Below the pieces are notes generated by a model. The model saw only the letters and a list, made by a program, of their open reading frames with translations. It was not told the origin of the DNA and ran no database searches. Below are positions 8,821 to 16,438 of a stretch of 34,872 nucleotides of DNA, in pieces. Numbering within the stretch: position 1 is the stretch's first letter; every line of letters begins with the position of its first letter. Both the position numbers and the translations under genes were made by a program. Origin of the DNA: Neorhizobium populisoli (lineage in GTDB: Bacteria; Pseudomonadota; Alphaproteobacteria; Rhizobiales; Rhizobiaceae); contig NZ_JAHYCB010000023.1 in assembly GCF_019430945.1 (NCBI RefSeq), positions 1 through 34,872 of the forward strand, read 5' to 3'.

Positions 8821-8849
8821 GCCGCCTTGTTCTATTCAAACAAGGCGGC
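8821..8849. repeat. 11-bp hairpin between the ArsR-type and sugar-binding-protein genes
   Basis: GCCGCCTTGTT (8821-8831) pairs perfectly with AACAAGGCGGC (8839-8849) around a 7-base loop. It lies 31 bases past the stop of the minus-strand binding-protein gene. No T-run follows on either strand, so it may be a terminator without a U tract or an mRNA-stabilising hairpin for the abundant binding-protein transcript. Confidence 0.6.
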
Positions 8850-8879
8850 ACCAGTCATCTCAACACAGAGGTATCCAGG

Positions 8880-10172
8880 TCAGGGGGCTTCGAGAGCGAA
8901 GGCGTCCTGGATCTGCTGGGCTGCGTCGGCCGGGCTTATTGCCCCCGAGACAATCTCCACGGACATGTCATTGACCACCGCACCTACGCTTGGTCCAAGA
9001 TCCTGGTCCAGGAAGTTCTGGTGCCACGTCTCTGCCGCGACGGCATTCGCAGCCTCTTTCACCGTCGGTTCATCAATCACATCGGCCGCGCCCTTTGCGG
9101 ACGGCAGGATCCGGGTTTCCTTGGCAAGAATACGCTGGGGACCTATAGAGCTCAGGTATTGCAGGAATTGTTCCGTCTCCGGAGGAGCGTTCTTAGTGAT
9201 CGCCCATCCGTTGATGCCACCGATATTGTCGGTTGCGAGACCCGGCGCACCATCAACGACGGGAAACGCAAAGCGCCCGATATTGGACGTCGGCTGGCCC
9301 TTTCCGTCGGTGGCGTTGACCGCCTGCGTGCCGGGTGTATTTTCAAAGCCCAGGATGATTGCTGCCTTACCATTACCAAAGGCTGCCAGAGCATCATTCC
9401 ATGTTGCACCGAGATATCCGGCCTGGAAGGGCTCTATCTTTCCCAATTCCGCCAGATGCTCGCCCGCCTTCACGAATGGCGCCGAAGAGAAGCCGTCGCC
9501 TTTGCCGGACTTCGCCTGATTGAAGCCTTCTTTGCCGGCCTCCCGAATAGCGAGGTAACCCCAATAGAAGTGCACAGGCCATTTGTCGCCGCCGCCGCCG
9601 GCGATCGGCGTGACGCCCGCACCCTTCAGCGCCTTCACAGCACTCAAGAAATCATTCCAGGTCTTGATCTTGGAAGCGTCGACACCCGCTTTGGCAAAGA
9701 GATCTTTGTTGTAATAGAAAGAGACCAAGCTCACCTTGAAGGGAGCTGCCCAGACCTTGTTGTTGCTGGAAAGGCCGTCGATTGCAGCTGCGTTCAAGGA
9801 GGCTTTCCATGCGCCGTTGGACGCTTCGAGTGCCGACGTCGTATCCCTCAACATCCCGGTCTGCGCCTGTGCTCTCAACACGCCACCACCCCAGCTGTAG
9901 AACATGCTGGGAGCATCGGAAGATTGTAGAAGGGTGGGCAGTTTCGCCTTGAAAGCCTGGTTTTCCAAGAACTGCATCTGGATCTTGATGCCCGGGTGCT
10001 CTTTCTCGAAAGCGTCTGCAATTCCCCGCCAGACGGCAACGACCTTCGGCTGAGCTTCCGGGTGGAGCCATTTTACAACCGTTTCGGCCATCACGGCCTG
10101 CGGAATGAATGAAGCCAAGGCGCCGGAAAGCAGCGTCGCTTTCAGAAATTTCGTGGAAATTCTCAAGCTCAT
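8880..10172 (-). CDS. Extracellular sugar-binding protein, CUT1-type ABC transporter, orphan
   Basis: A 430-residue periplasmic binding protein of the family that serves CUT1 sugar importers. The signal peptide spans residues 1-29 (hydrophobic core LLSGALASFIPQAVMA). The mature part begins with TVVKWLHPEAQPKVV and contains FEKEHPGIKIQMQFLENQAFKAKL, YYNKDLFAKAGVD and IILGFENTPG, the usual landmarks of group 1 binding proteins. The start at 10172 is supported by GGGAGGA just upstream; a longer frame to 10295 lacks such support. No permease or ATPase genes accompany it: the ArsR-type gene follows and a GntR gene is divergent. It may work with a transporter elsewhere. Ligand unknown, possibly a sugar or sugar acid linked to the dehydratase nearby. 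Confidence 0.9.
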   Translation of the reverse strand: MSLRISTKFLKATLLSGALASFIPQAVMAETVVKWLHPEAQPKVVAVWRGIADAFEKEHPGIKIQMQFLENQAFKAKLPTLLQSSDAPSMFYSWGGGVLRAQAQTGMLRDTTSALEASNGAWKASLNAAAIDGLSSNNKVWAAPFKVSLVSFYYNKDLFAKAGVDASKIKTWNDFLSAVKALKGAGVTPIAGGGGDKWPVHFYWGYLAIREAGKEGFNQAKSGKGDGFSSAPFVKAGEHLAELGKIEPFQAGYLGATWNDALAAFGNGKAAIILGFENTPGTQAVNATDGKGQPTSNIGRFAFPVVDGAPGLATDNIGGINGWAITKNAPPETEQFLQYLSSIGPQRILAKETRILPSAKGAADVIDEPTVKEAANAVAAETWHQNFLDQDLGPSVGAVVNDMSVEIVSGAISPADAAQQIQDAFALEAP

Positions 10173-10332
10173 AATTCGTTTCCTCCCGATTGTACGCCTA
10201 ATGATCTCGTTGCCTGGCACCTCGGCTTGCCGACAGCTTCTCTCAGTTCTGCAACTGAGCCAGATCGGGCTGCCTCGATACCTTGACTGAGTCATAGATG
10301 GGACCTAAAGCTTTTGCAATAAGGAGATCAGG
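10173..10332. promoter_or_regulatory. Divergent promoter region, sugar-binding protein / GntR
   Basis: A 160-base gap between divergent starts. On the plus strand a TTGACT at 10283-10288 is followed 17 bases later by a weak TAAAGC (10306-10311), a plausible sigma-70 promoter for the GntR gene, which has AAGGAG at 10321-10326. GntR/FadR proteins usually bind in such divergent gaps, but I could not single out a clear palindromic operator. Confidence 0.35.
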
Positions 10333-11070
10333 ATGCTTCCCAAAGGCGTTATTGCGGATACGGTCGAAAGTTTCGGCAGATCGATCGTCGAGGGCGAATG
10401 GGCGCCAGGCGCGCAGCTTCCTCAGGAAGCAGACCTTGCTGCGCATTTCGGCGTAGGGCGAAATGCCCTTCGAGAAGCCGTCAAGGTTCTCGCAGGCAAG
10501 GGCCTCGTTCGAACCGCCAGGCGCTACGGATCCCATGTCGCCGCCGCCGAAGATTGGAACGGACTGGATGCCGACATCATCCGCTGGAGACTCAAGGATC
10601 GCAATTCGCATGCGGTTTTCCGCCGGGAAGTCGCTCAGTTACGCGAGCTGATCGAGCCCGGAGCGGCATCCATGGCTGCCCGGAACGCAACGATCGAGGA
10701 GCGTGAGAACATCCTTTTGATGGCCAGGACTATGGAAAATGCCCCCTCGATCGCCGCAATCGAGCAGGATATCGCCTTTCATCTGGCCGTTTTGCGCGCG
10801 AGCCACAACAGTCTGCTCCAAGGCCTTGGGCGTTCACTGGAAGTCATGCTGCGAACCCTCTTCAACGCAGACCTTGCTCTCGCAGAGCGTGATCTGGTCT
10901 ACGACCCCAACCCCACCATTCACCTTGCGCTCGCCAATGCCATCTTCGGGGGCTTTGCGGACGAGGCCCGTTATATCGCAATGGCCATGATCGCTCGCGG
11001 TTCCGAGGGGGCTGACCGCTTGGAGGCTGCGGCAAACTCCGGCAAGACGCCATCCCGAAGGAATAATTAG
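10333..11070 (+). CDS. GntR-family regulator with FCD domain
   Basis: A 245-residue FadR-subfamily repressor. Residues 5-75 are the winged helix (GEWAPGAQLPQEADLAAHFG, then VGRNALREAVKVLAGKGLV). Residues about 100-225 are the all-helical FCD effector domain, which binds small carboxylates or sugar acids, often with a metal; RELIEPGAASMAARNA and HLAVLRASHN are typical landmarks. Six bases separate it from the dehydratase gene, so the two form an operon. The likely ligand is the dehydratase substrate or product, a sugar acid. AAGGAG 6 bases upstream supports the start. Confidence 0.9.
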   Translation: MLPKGVIADTVESFGRSIVEGEWAPGAQLPQEADLAAHFGVGRNALREAVKVLAGKGLVRTARRYGSHVAAAEDWNGLDADIIRWRLKDRNSHAVFRREVAQLRELIEPGAASMAARNATIEERENILLMARTMENAPSIAAIEQDIAFHLAVLRASHNSLLQGLGRSLEVMLRTLFNADLALAERDLVYDPNPTIHLALANAIFGGFADEARYIAMAMIARGSEGADRLEAAANSGKTPSRRNN

Positions 11071-11076
11071 GTCATC

Positions 11077-12228
11077 ATGAAGATCACGCATATCGAATGC
11101 TTCACGCCCCGAGTTGGACACCGAAACCAGCTCCTCGTCAAGGTAACGACTTCAGATGGGATTTATGGCTGGGGTGAAGCAGGGTTGACCGGCCGCGAAA
11201 AGGCGGTGGTCAGGGCAATCGAACATTTTGCCGAATTTCTATACGGGCAAGACCCTCGCCGGATCGGCGCCTTGTGGCAGGAGATGTACCGAAGCCAGTA
11301 TTTCGAAGGCGGCCGCGTATTGACCGCTGCGATCGGCGCTCTGGATATCGCATTCCACGACATATTGGGCAAATCACTCGGGGTGCCCGTCTACCAACTC
11401 CTGGGCGGCAAACACCGAGAGCGTGTACCGGCTTTCGCAACCGCGCCTGCCGACCCTGGCCCTGAGATGATCGAGCAGGCCCAAATCCTGGTCTCGAAAG
11501 GATGGAACTGCATTCGGTTCGTCCCGGCCGGACAACACAGCACCGATATTTTCGAGCCACGGGAATCTGTTGCGAAAACCGCACGGTGGATAGTGAAGGC
11601 CCGTGAAGAACTTGGGGACGAAGTCGTTCTTGGGATCGACTATCATCACCGGTTAAGCGTAGCGGAGGCCGCATCGTTCTGCCAGAAGATGCCTGCCGGA
11701 ACACTCGATTTCCTTGAGGAACCCATCCGCGACGAGACCCCGGATGCCTATCGCGCGTTGCGGCGGCTGACAACGATCCCCTTTGCCATCGGTGAGGAGT
11801 TTTCATCCAAATGGCAGTTCCTGCCGTATATCGAGGGCGATCTGCACCAGTTCAACCGCATCGATATCTGCAATGTCGGCGGATTGACGGAAGCCAAGAA
11901 GGTCGCCGGCTGGAGCGAAGCCCATTATGTAGACCTGATGCCGCACAATCCGCTTGGTCCTGTCTGCACCGCCGCCACAATCCATCTGGCGGCTGCCGTG
12001 CCGAATTTCGCCTGGCTGGAATGCCGCGCATCGCCTGTCGAGCGACTGGGCTTCGATGATCGCGAACTGTTTCCGAAGCAACCCGACCTGCAGGGGGCGT
12101 TTTACAATGTCCCGAATGATCCGGGACTTGGCGTCGAAGTCAATGAAGACGCGCTTCGGAAGCTTCCGTTCCAGTTCTTCGAACCACCGCATCTGCGCCG
12201 CTTGGATGGAAGCTTTACGAACTGGTAG
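11077..12228 (+). CDS. Enolase-superfamily sugar-acid dehydratase (galactonate dehydratase-like)
   Basis: A 383-residue member of the mandelate racemase/muconate lactonising group, closest in pattern to D-galactonate dehydratase DgoD. Metal ligands appear as Asp188, Glu214 and Glu240, and the catalytic His pair as His190 (DYHHR) and His290 (PHNPLGP); these match the DgoD arrangement D-x-H, E, E, H. The capping domain occupies residues 1-115 and the barrel follows. It should dehydrate an aldonic acid to a 2-keto-3-deoxy acid; the exact acid (galactonate, arabinonate or another) is not decided by these residues. It sits in an operon with a GntR/FCD regulator. Normal length. Confidence 0.87.
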   Translation: MKITHIECFTPRVGHRNQLLVKVTTSDGIYGWGEAGLTGREKAVVRAIEHFAEFLYGQDPRRIGALWQEMYRSQYFEGGRVLTAAIGALDIAFHDILGKSLGVPVYQLLGGKHRERVPAFATAPADPGPEMIEQAQILVSKGWNCIRFVPAGQHSTDIFEPRESVAKTARWIVKAREELGDEVVLGIDYHHRLSVAEAASFCQKMPAGTLDFLEEPIRDETPDAYRALRRLTTIPFAIGEEFSSKWQFLPYIEGDLHQFNRIDICNVGGLTEAKKVAGWSEAHYVDLMPHNPLGPVCTAATIHLAAAVPNFAWLECRASPVERLGFDDRELFPKQPDLQGAFYNVPNDPGLGVEVNEDALRKLPFQFFEPPHLRRLDGSFTNW

Positions 12229-12573
12229 CCGCGTGACGCAACAGTTGCCTGATCGGCCATCGGTATGACTCGGTTCAAATGAGCCGCTTACCAGTCGCGG
12301 GTATTGACGAGGCCGCATGGCACCTAAAGTGCCATGCGTTTACAAGCTGAGTTTGGCATCATTTGAATTCTCAAATGGCGCTCCATCTTCCATTTAAATC
12401 AACAAAAATAACTTCTACGCATGGTTTTCGATCGATAATCAGATCTCGGCGGATTGTCATCTCAGTAGTTATCGGGCAGCCAAACGCTTTTTCAACCCAG
12501 TGGCTGATTTGGTGCCGAGCATCAGCGGGTCGGCGGTTCGACTCCCATCAAGGCGAGGCAAACGAACCGCGCT
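12229..12573. other. Intergenic stretch with no clear gene
   Basis: The 345 bases lie between the dehydratase and the minus-strand LysR stop. Around 12307-12337 a GGCAC...GTGCC repeat (GCATGGCAC / GTGCCATGC, 5-base CTAAA spacer) could form a hairpin after the dehydratase. Part of 12525-12560 resembles the T-arm of a tRNA (GGTTCGACTC), but its stem does not pair well. Nothing else was recognised. Confidence 0.4.
12312..12334 (+). terminator. Hairpin downstream of the dehydratase gene
   Basis: GCATGGCAC and GTGCCATGC form a perfect 9-bp stem around CTAAA, about 85 bases after the dehydratase stop. GTTTACAAG follows, with only a short T-run, so termination is likely but not certain. Confidence 0.5.
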
Positions 12574-13503
12574 TTACCCGAGACTTCCAGCAAACCGCTC
12601 GGCATATCTCTCCCTTTGGAACACCTCGGCGACGAAATCGACAAACACGCGTGTCTTCGAGGGCAGGAGCGTTCGGTTCGCGTAATAGATCGAGATAGGG
12701 CCCGCATCCACCCACCATCCCGGCAGAAGCCGGATGAGTTCTCCTCGCCCCAGATAGGGCAGGGCATCCGGCTTGGCGATCATCGTGACTCCAAGTCCGA
12801 GGACGGCTGCCGCCCGCATTGCGGCGGGGTCGTTGACCACCAGCGTTTGATTCAAGGCGGTCGGCAGTTCCAGTCCCTCCGCGTTGCGTATCTGGCGCTG
12901 AGTGATGCGGCCGGTGCGCAAGGACCGCATGACGATGCCATCGAGATCGGTCAGTCCGGCGGGATCGACCGGTGTTGGCCGGCCGCGCATATAGGCGGGG
13001 GACGCGACTACGATGAGATGCGCCGGCGCCAGCGTGCGCGACACGGTGCCCGGGGCGAGATCGAAGCCACCGCCGATCGCAGCGTCATAGCCTTCCGCGA
13101 CCAAATCCACCGCCCGGTTCTCGAACATCCATTCGGGTCGGATCATTGGATAGCGCGACATGAACTCCGGCAGCATGGGCAGGATGTAGCCGATACCAAA
13201 GGTCGGCCCCATGCTGATCTTCAGGACACCGGCCGGTTGGTGGCTGTCACCCGATGCCTCGGCCATCGCCGTCTGAAGATTCTCAAGGCTGTCGCGAACC
13301 GAAAGCAGCAGGCGTTCCCCTGCTTCGGTGAGCGTGAGGCTGCGCGTACTGCGCTGGAAGAGGCGCGTGCCAAGTGCGGCCTCCAGTGCGGCGACATTCC
13401 GGCTGACAGCGGCGGGTGTGAGGCCAAGATGTCGCGCCGCGGCCGAGAAACCGCCGAGCTCGGCGCTCCGTACGAAGGAATGCAGGTTGGAGAAGCTGTC
13501 CAT
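12574..13503 (-). CDS. LysR-family regulator
   Basis: A 309-residue activator or repressor. The helix-turn-helix lies in residues 1-60 (FVRSAELGGFSAAARHLGLT, then PAAVSRNVAALEAALGTRLFQ). The remainder is the periplasmic-binding-like effector domain, with the landmark QTLVVNDPAAMRAAAVLGLGVTMI near residues 215-240. It is divergent from an SDR gene at 13607, with a 103-base gap. This is the classic LysR arrangement, so it probably controls the SDR, F420-reductase-like and LEH-like genes. The start is supported by AAGGG 6 bases before the ATG. Effector unknown. Confidence 0.92.
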   Translation of the reverse strand: MDSFSNLHSFVRSAELGGFSAAARHLGLTPAAVSRNVAALEAALGTRLFQRSTRSLTLTEAGERLLLSVRDSLENLQTAMAEASGDSHQPAGVLKISMGPTFGIGYILPMLPEFMSRYPMIRPEWMFENRAVDLVAEGYDAAIGGGFDLAPGTVSRTLAPAHLIVVASPAYMRGRPTPVDPAGLTDLDGIVMRSLRTGRITQRQIRNAEGLELPTALNQTLVVNDPAAMRAAAVLGLGVTMIAKPDALPYLGRGELIRLLPGWWVDAGPISIYYANRTLLPSKTRVFVDFVAEVFQRERYAERFAGSLG

Positions 13504-13606
13504 GGCGTCCCTTCAAGTTTTGCTTGTAATTGATATCGCCCATTCCACGCTAATCAAGACAGAATAATAGATCCATCTTCACTCCATCAAACCAAACGGA
13601 GTGAAC
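13504..13606. promoter_or_regulatory. Divergent LysR / SDR promoter region
   Basis: The gap contains TTGAT and ATCAA half-sites (about 13528-13556) around an AT-poor centre, a loose fit to LysR-type boxes, and GGAG at 13598-13601 serving the SDR gene. The operator call is by position and is weak at sequence level. Confidence 0.35.
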
Positions 13607-14368
13607 ATGATGTCCAAGACAGAGAAACCCCTCGCAGGCAAAGCTGCGATCGTTACCGGCGGCTCCCGCGGTATCGGTGCAGCCATTGTGCGGCGCCTTG
13701 CTCAAGACGGGGCCGCTGTCGCCTTCAGCTACGCAGCCTCCGCCGATCGCGCCGAAAGCCTGGTTAAGGAAATCGAGGCAGCCGGAGGCAAGGCGCTTGC
13801 CCTCAAGGCCGACCAGGCTGTACCGGCTGAAGTCGTATCCTTGGTCAGACAAGTGCATGAAGCCTTCGGCCGGCTCGACATTCTGGTCAATTCGGCGGGC
13901 GTCTTTGTCACTGGACTGGTTGGGGATGAGAACGCGGATCTCGCTGCCTTCGATCGCCAGATCGACATCAACGTCAAGGGTGTCGTCTCCGCGGTCCGTG
14001 CTGCGGTGCCCTTGATGCAGGATGGCGGCCGCATCGTCTCGATCGGCACCACCGGCGCCGTCCACATCCCCTTTGCCGGCGCTGCCGACTATGTCGCGAC
14101 CAAGGCGGCGGTTGCCGCCTATACGCGGGGTTGGGCGCGCGATCTCGGGCCACGCGGCATCACGGTCAATGTCATTCAGCCTGGTGCCATCAACACGGAT
14201 ATGAACCCTGAAAACGGGCCGTTCGCAGAAACGCTGAAGAACCTTGCCGCGCTCGGTCGCTATGGGCAGCCGGAGGATATCGCGGCGGCGGTCGCATTCC
14301 TGGTCGGTCCGAACGCCGGCTACATCACCGGCGCTACGCTGAATATCGATGGCGGCCAGTCCGCCTGA
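13607..14368 (+). CDS. SDR-family NAD(P)-dependent oxidoreductase
   Basis: A 253-residue classical short-chain dehydrogenase/reductase. The cofactor motif TGGSRGIG is at residues 17-24, the NSAG motif at 95-98, and the catalytic Ser146, Tyr162 and Lys166 (YVATK) are present. The residues after strand 2 (SYAASADRAE) suggest NADP(H). Substrate specificity is not evident. I chose ATG 13607, 5 bases after GGAG; an ATG at 13610 is equally possible, and a GTG at 13601 overlaps the ribosome binding site. It begins a three-gene run with an F420-reductase-like protein and an LEH-like protein, divergent from a LysR gene. Confidence 0.92.
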   Translation: MMSKTEKPLAGKAAIVTGGSRGIGAAIVRRLAQDGAAVAFSYAASADRAESLVKEIEAAGGKALALKADQAVPAEVVSLVRQVHEAFGRLDILVNSAGVFVTGLVGDENADLAAFDRQIDINVKGVVSAVRAAVPLMQDGGRIVSIGTTGAVHIPFAGAADYVATKAAVAAYTRGWARDLGPRGITVNVIQPGAINTDMNPENGPFAETLKNLAALGRYGQPEDIAAAVAFLVGPNAGYITGATLNIDGGQSA

Positions 14369-14407
14369 ACCTAGCCTGCACATCCAAAACCCAAAAGGAT
14401 AAAGACA

Positions 14408-15010
14408 ATGACAAGTATCGGTATCATCGGCGCCGGGAATATCGGCGCAGCCTTCGCAAGGGCGCTGGCACGTAGTGGCATTGCAGCGACGATCGCCAAC
14501 AGCCGTGGCCCGGAAAGCCTGTCCGGCCTCGTTGGTGAGCTCGCGCCACACATTTCGGCCGGAACGATTGAAACTGCAGCGCAGGCGGGCATCGTCCTGA
14601 TTGCCGTCCCTTGGTCGAAACTTCCGGCCGCCCTTTCCGGATTGCCGGACTGGGGTGGCCGGATCGTGATCGATGCGAACAATCCGATCGAAGCACCGCT
14701 GTTCAAGCCGGCTGAACTGAACGGGCGCCTGTCGACGGAGATTGTTGCCGATCTGGTGCCCGGCGCGCGGGTCGTGAAAGCCTTCAACCATCTGTCTGCC
14801 GCTCTCGTCGCGGCCGATCCTCATGCCGAAGGCGGAGCGCGCGTTCTGTTTTATTCCGGCGACGATGCCTCGGCCAAGGCAGAGGTTGCAGAGCTGATCG
14901 GCAGGCTCGGCTTTGCCGGGATCGACCTTGGTCCGATCTCGATCGGCGCCAAACTCACCCAATTCCCCGGCGGAGCGCTGCCGGCGATCAACTTCGTCAA
15001 GTTCGCCTGA
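14408..15010 (+). CDS. NADPH-dependent F420-reductase-like NAD(P)-binding protein
   Basis: A 200-residue Rossmann protein of the family annotated 'NADPH-dependent F420 reductase' or NAD(P)-binding. The dinucleotide motif GAGNIG is at residues 8-13. Further landmarks are IVIDANNPI, VVKAFNHL and the closing VKFA. Rhizobia are not expected to make F420, so the name reflects fold only; the true substrate is unknown. It is 39 bases after the SDR stop and 22 bases before the LEH-like gene, so it is co-transcribed. A paralogue at 21704-22303 has the same VKGFNHL and VKFA landmarks and also sits between SDR and NTF2-fold genes. Confidence 0.85.
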   Translation: MTSIGIIGAGNIGAAFARALARSGIAATIANSRGPESLSGLVGELAPHISAGTIETAAQAGIVLIAVPWSKLPAALSGLPDWGGRIVIDANNPIEAPLFKPAELNGRLSTEIVADLVPGARVVKAFNHLSAALVAADPHAEGGARVLFYSGDDASAKAEVAELIGRLGFAGIDLGPISIGAKLTQFPGGALPAINFVKFA

Positions 15011-15032
15011 GCCCGACGCTGGAGACAACGCC

Positions 15033-15422
15033 ATGACCAACGATCTGATCTCGATAGCAAAGACCTTCTTCGATCACTGGACCGCCAACCGTATCGACGA
15101 GGCGCTGGCAATGCTTGCCGACGATGTTCTTTACGACAATGTGCCATTCCTGGATATTGTCGGCCGGGAAAACGTCCGCAAGTTCCATCGTGACTTCGGG
15201 ATCGGCACGTCGTTCACTGTCGACTGGACGGTGAGCCACATTGCGGCATCGGGCAATGTGGTATTGAACGAGCGGGTGGATATCTTCAGGCATGTGAGCG
15301 GAGGCACGATAACATTGCCGGTCATGGGAACGCTCACCATCGAAAATGGGATCATCACTGTCTGGCGGGACTATTTCGACCCGGCTGACTTCGAGCGGCA
15401 ACTGGCTGCGCTGCAGAGGTAA
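15033..15422 (+). CDS. Limonene-1,2-epoxide-hydrolase-like protein
   Basis: A 129-residue NTF2-fold protein. It keeps the five residues that make the active site of Rhodococcus limonene-1,2-epoxide hydrolase: Tyr34 and Asn36 (LYDNVP), Arg81 and Asp83 (NERVDIF) and Asp113 (WRDYFD). The spacing between them differs from the reference by no more than one residue. This supports real epoxide hydrolysis rather than a generic SnoaL-like fold, although the substrate may differ. It lies third in an operon with an SDR and an F420-reductase-like protein under a LysR. The start at ATG 15033 gives a protein of normal LEH length. Confidence 0.8.
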   Translation: MTNDLISIAKTFFDHWTANRIDEALAMLADDVLYDNVPFLDIVGRENVRKFHRDFGIGTSFTVDWTVSHIAASGNVVLNERVDIFRHVSGGTITLPVMGTLTIENGIITVWRDYFDPADFERQLAALQR

Positions 15423-15463
15423 TGCCCGATAGATCTGCCACATGGCTGCTGCCACCTTACTTC

Positions 15464-15492
15464 CTCGAGGGAAGGCTTTGCCTTCCCTCGAG
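15464..15492. terminator. Perfect 13-bp inverted repeat after the LEH-like gene
   Basis: CTCGAGGGAAGGC pairs fully with GCCTTCCCTCGAG around a TTT loop, 41 bases past the stop of the LEH-like gene and ahead of a convergent SDR gene. There is no T-run after the stem on either strand. It is probably a bidirectional terminator of the hairpin-only kind, or a protein site. Confidence 0.6.
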
Positions 15493-15614
15493 AAACCGGC
15501 CAATCCTGTGACCTTGATGGTGGCTGCTTCACCAATCGGGAAGAACCGGTCGCGGTTTACCCTGCCTACGCAATCTTGATTAGAAGTCGGTTCTGCGCTT
15601 CTCTAAGGCAGGCC

Positions 15615-16343
15615 TCAGACCTGAGCCATACCCCCATCAACGGCAATTTCTGCACCTGTGGTAAAGCTGCTCTCGTCGCTCGCGAGGAAGAGGGCAGCGG
15701 CGGCGACCTCATCAGGTCTGCCCATGCGCCCAAGAGGGATCATGCCTGACAGTGCGTCTCGAATGTCCTGCGAGGCCGCCGCCATCATTGCCGTATCGGT
15801 CGGTCCGGGGCTGACAACGTTGACGCGAATGCCTTTTGAAGCAAGTTCGTTAGCCCATGTGCGTGTGAACGATCGGACTGCGGCTTTCGTCGCACCATAT
15901 ACACCATAACCTCTCGTGCCGATATCGCCCGCGATGGAACCAATCAGCACAATTGTTCCGCCGGGCTGCATGATGTCGATGGCACCCTGCGCCGCGAACA
16001 CGAGGGATCGGACGTTCAGGCCGAATGTCCGGTCGAAATGATCCTCAGAAATGTCTTCAAGGGGTGCATATTCTGATAGGCCCGCGTTCACGACGAGAAC
16101 GTCGAGCCGGCCTCGTTCCGATCGGATCTGCTCAAACACGCGTTGAAGATCCGCATTGTCGCTGGCATCCGCCTGGATTGTGTGGATTCTGCCCATGCCG
16201 GCTGACTCTGGTGTGCTCTCCGGACCCTTGCGGCTTGTCGCGTAGACCTGCGCTCCCTCTCTGGCGAACCTTTGAGAAATGGCTCCGCCGATGCCACCGA
16301 CACCGCCAATCACGAGAGAAATCTTGTTTGCTAATCTGCTCAT
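15615..16343 (-). CDS. SDR-family oxidoreductase, HxlR-linked
   Basis: A 242-residue classical SDR. Glycine motif GGVGGIGG near residues 13-20, NAG motif in VVNAGLSEYAPLE, catalytic serine in IGSIAGDIG and YGATK tetrad. The C-terminus AVDGGMAQV is shared with the two SDRs of the 22328-23866 operon, which suggests recent common ancestry. GGAG 5 bases before the ATG supports the start. It is divergent from the HxlR gene at 16439 across a short gap with a strong palindrome. HxlR-linked SDR or quinone reductases often answer electrophile or quinone stress, so this is a reasonable guess for its role. Confidence 0.92.
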   Translation of the reverse strand: MSRLANKISLVIGGVGGIGGAISQRFAREGAQVYATSRKGPESTPESAGMGRIHTIQADASDNADLQRVFEQIRSERGRLDVLVVNAGLSEYAPLEDISEDHFDRTFGLNVRSLVFAAQGAIDIMQPGGTIVLIGSIAGDIGTRGYGVYGATKAAVRSFTRTWANELASKGIRVNVVSPGPTDTAMMAAASQDIRDALSGMIPLGRMGRPDEVAAAALFLASDESSFTTGAEIAVDGGMAQV

Positions 16344-16372
16344 GTAAACTCCATCAATAATGATGGCCTAAA

Positions 16373-16389
16373 GATATAGGCCCTATATC
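16373..16389. promoter_or_regulatory. Palindromic operator between SDR and HxlR genes
   Basis: GATATAGG-C-CCTATATC, two perfect 8-bp arms around one base, lies 30 bases before the SDR start and 50 before the HxlR start. Partial TATCGA copies occur at 16420-16440, over the HxlR ribosome binding site (GAGGA at 16426-16430). Position and symmetry suggest that HxlR binds here and represses both genes. Confidence 0.65.
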
Positions 16390-16438
16390 TACGGTCAATT
16401 ACGCACTATATGTAAAGCAGATATCGAGGAGTATATCG

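Noticed and set aside
12525..12560. tRNA-like 3' part (GGTTCGACTC)
   Set aside because: The T-stem pairs poorly, and no acceptor, D or anticodon arm can be built from the flanking bases.
13550..15040. Antisense open frame (496 codons) over the SDR and F420-like genes
   Set aside because: Both sense genes are intact with clear cofactor motifs, so the opposite frame is a shadow.
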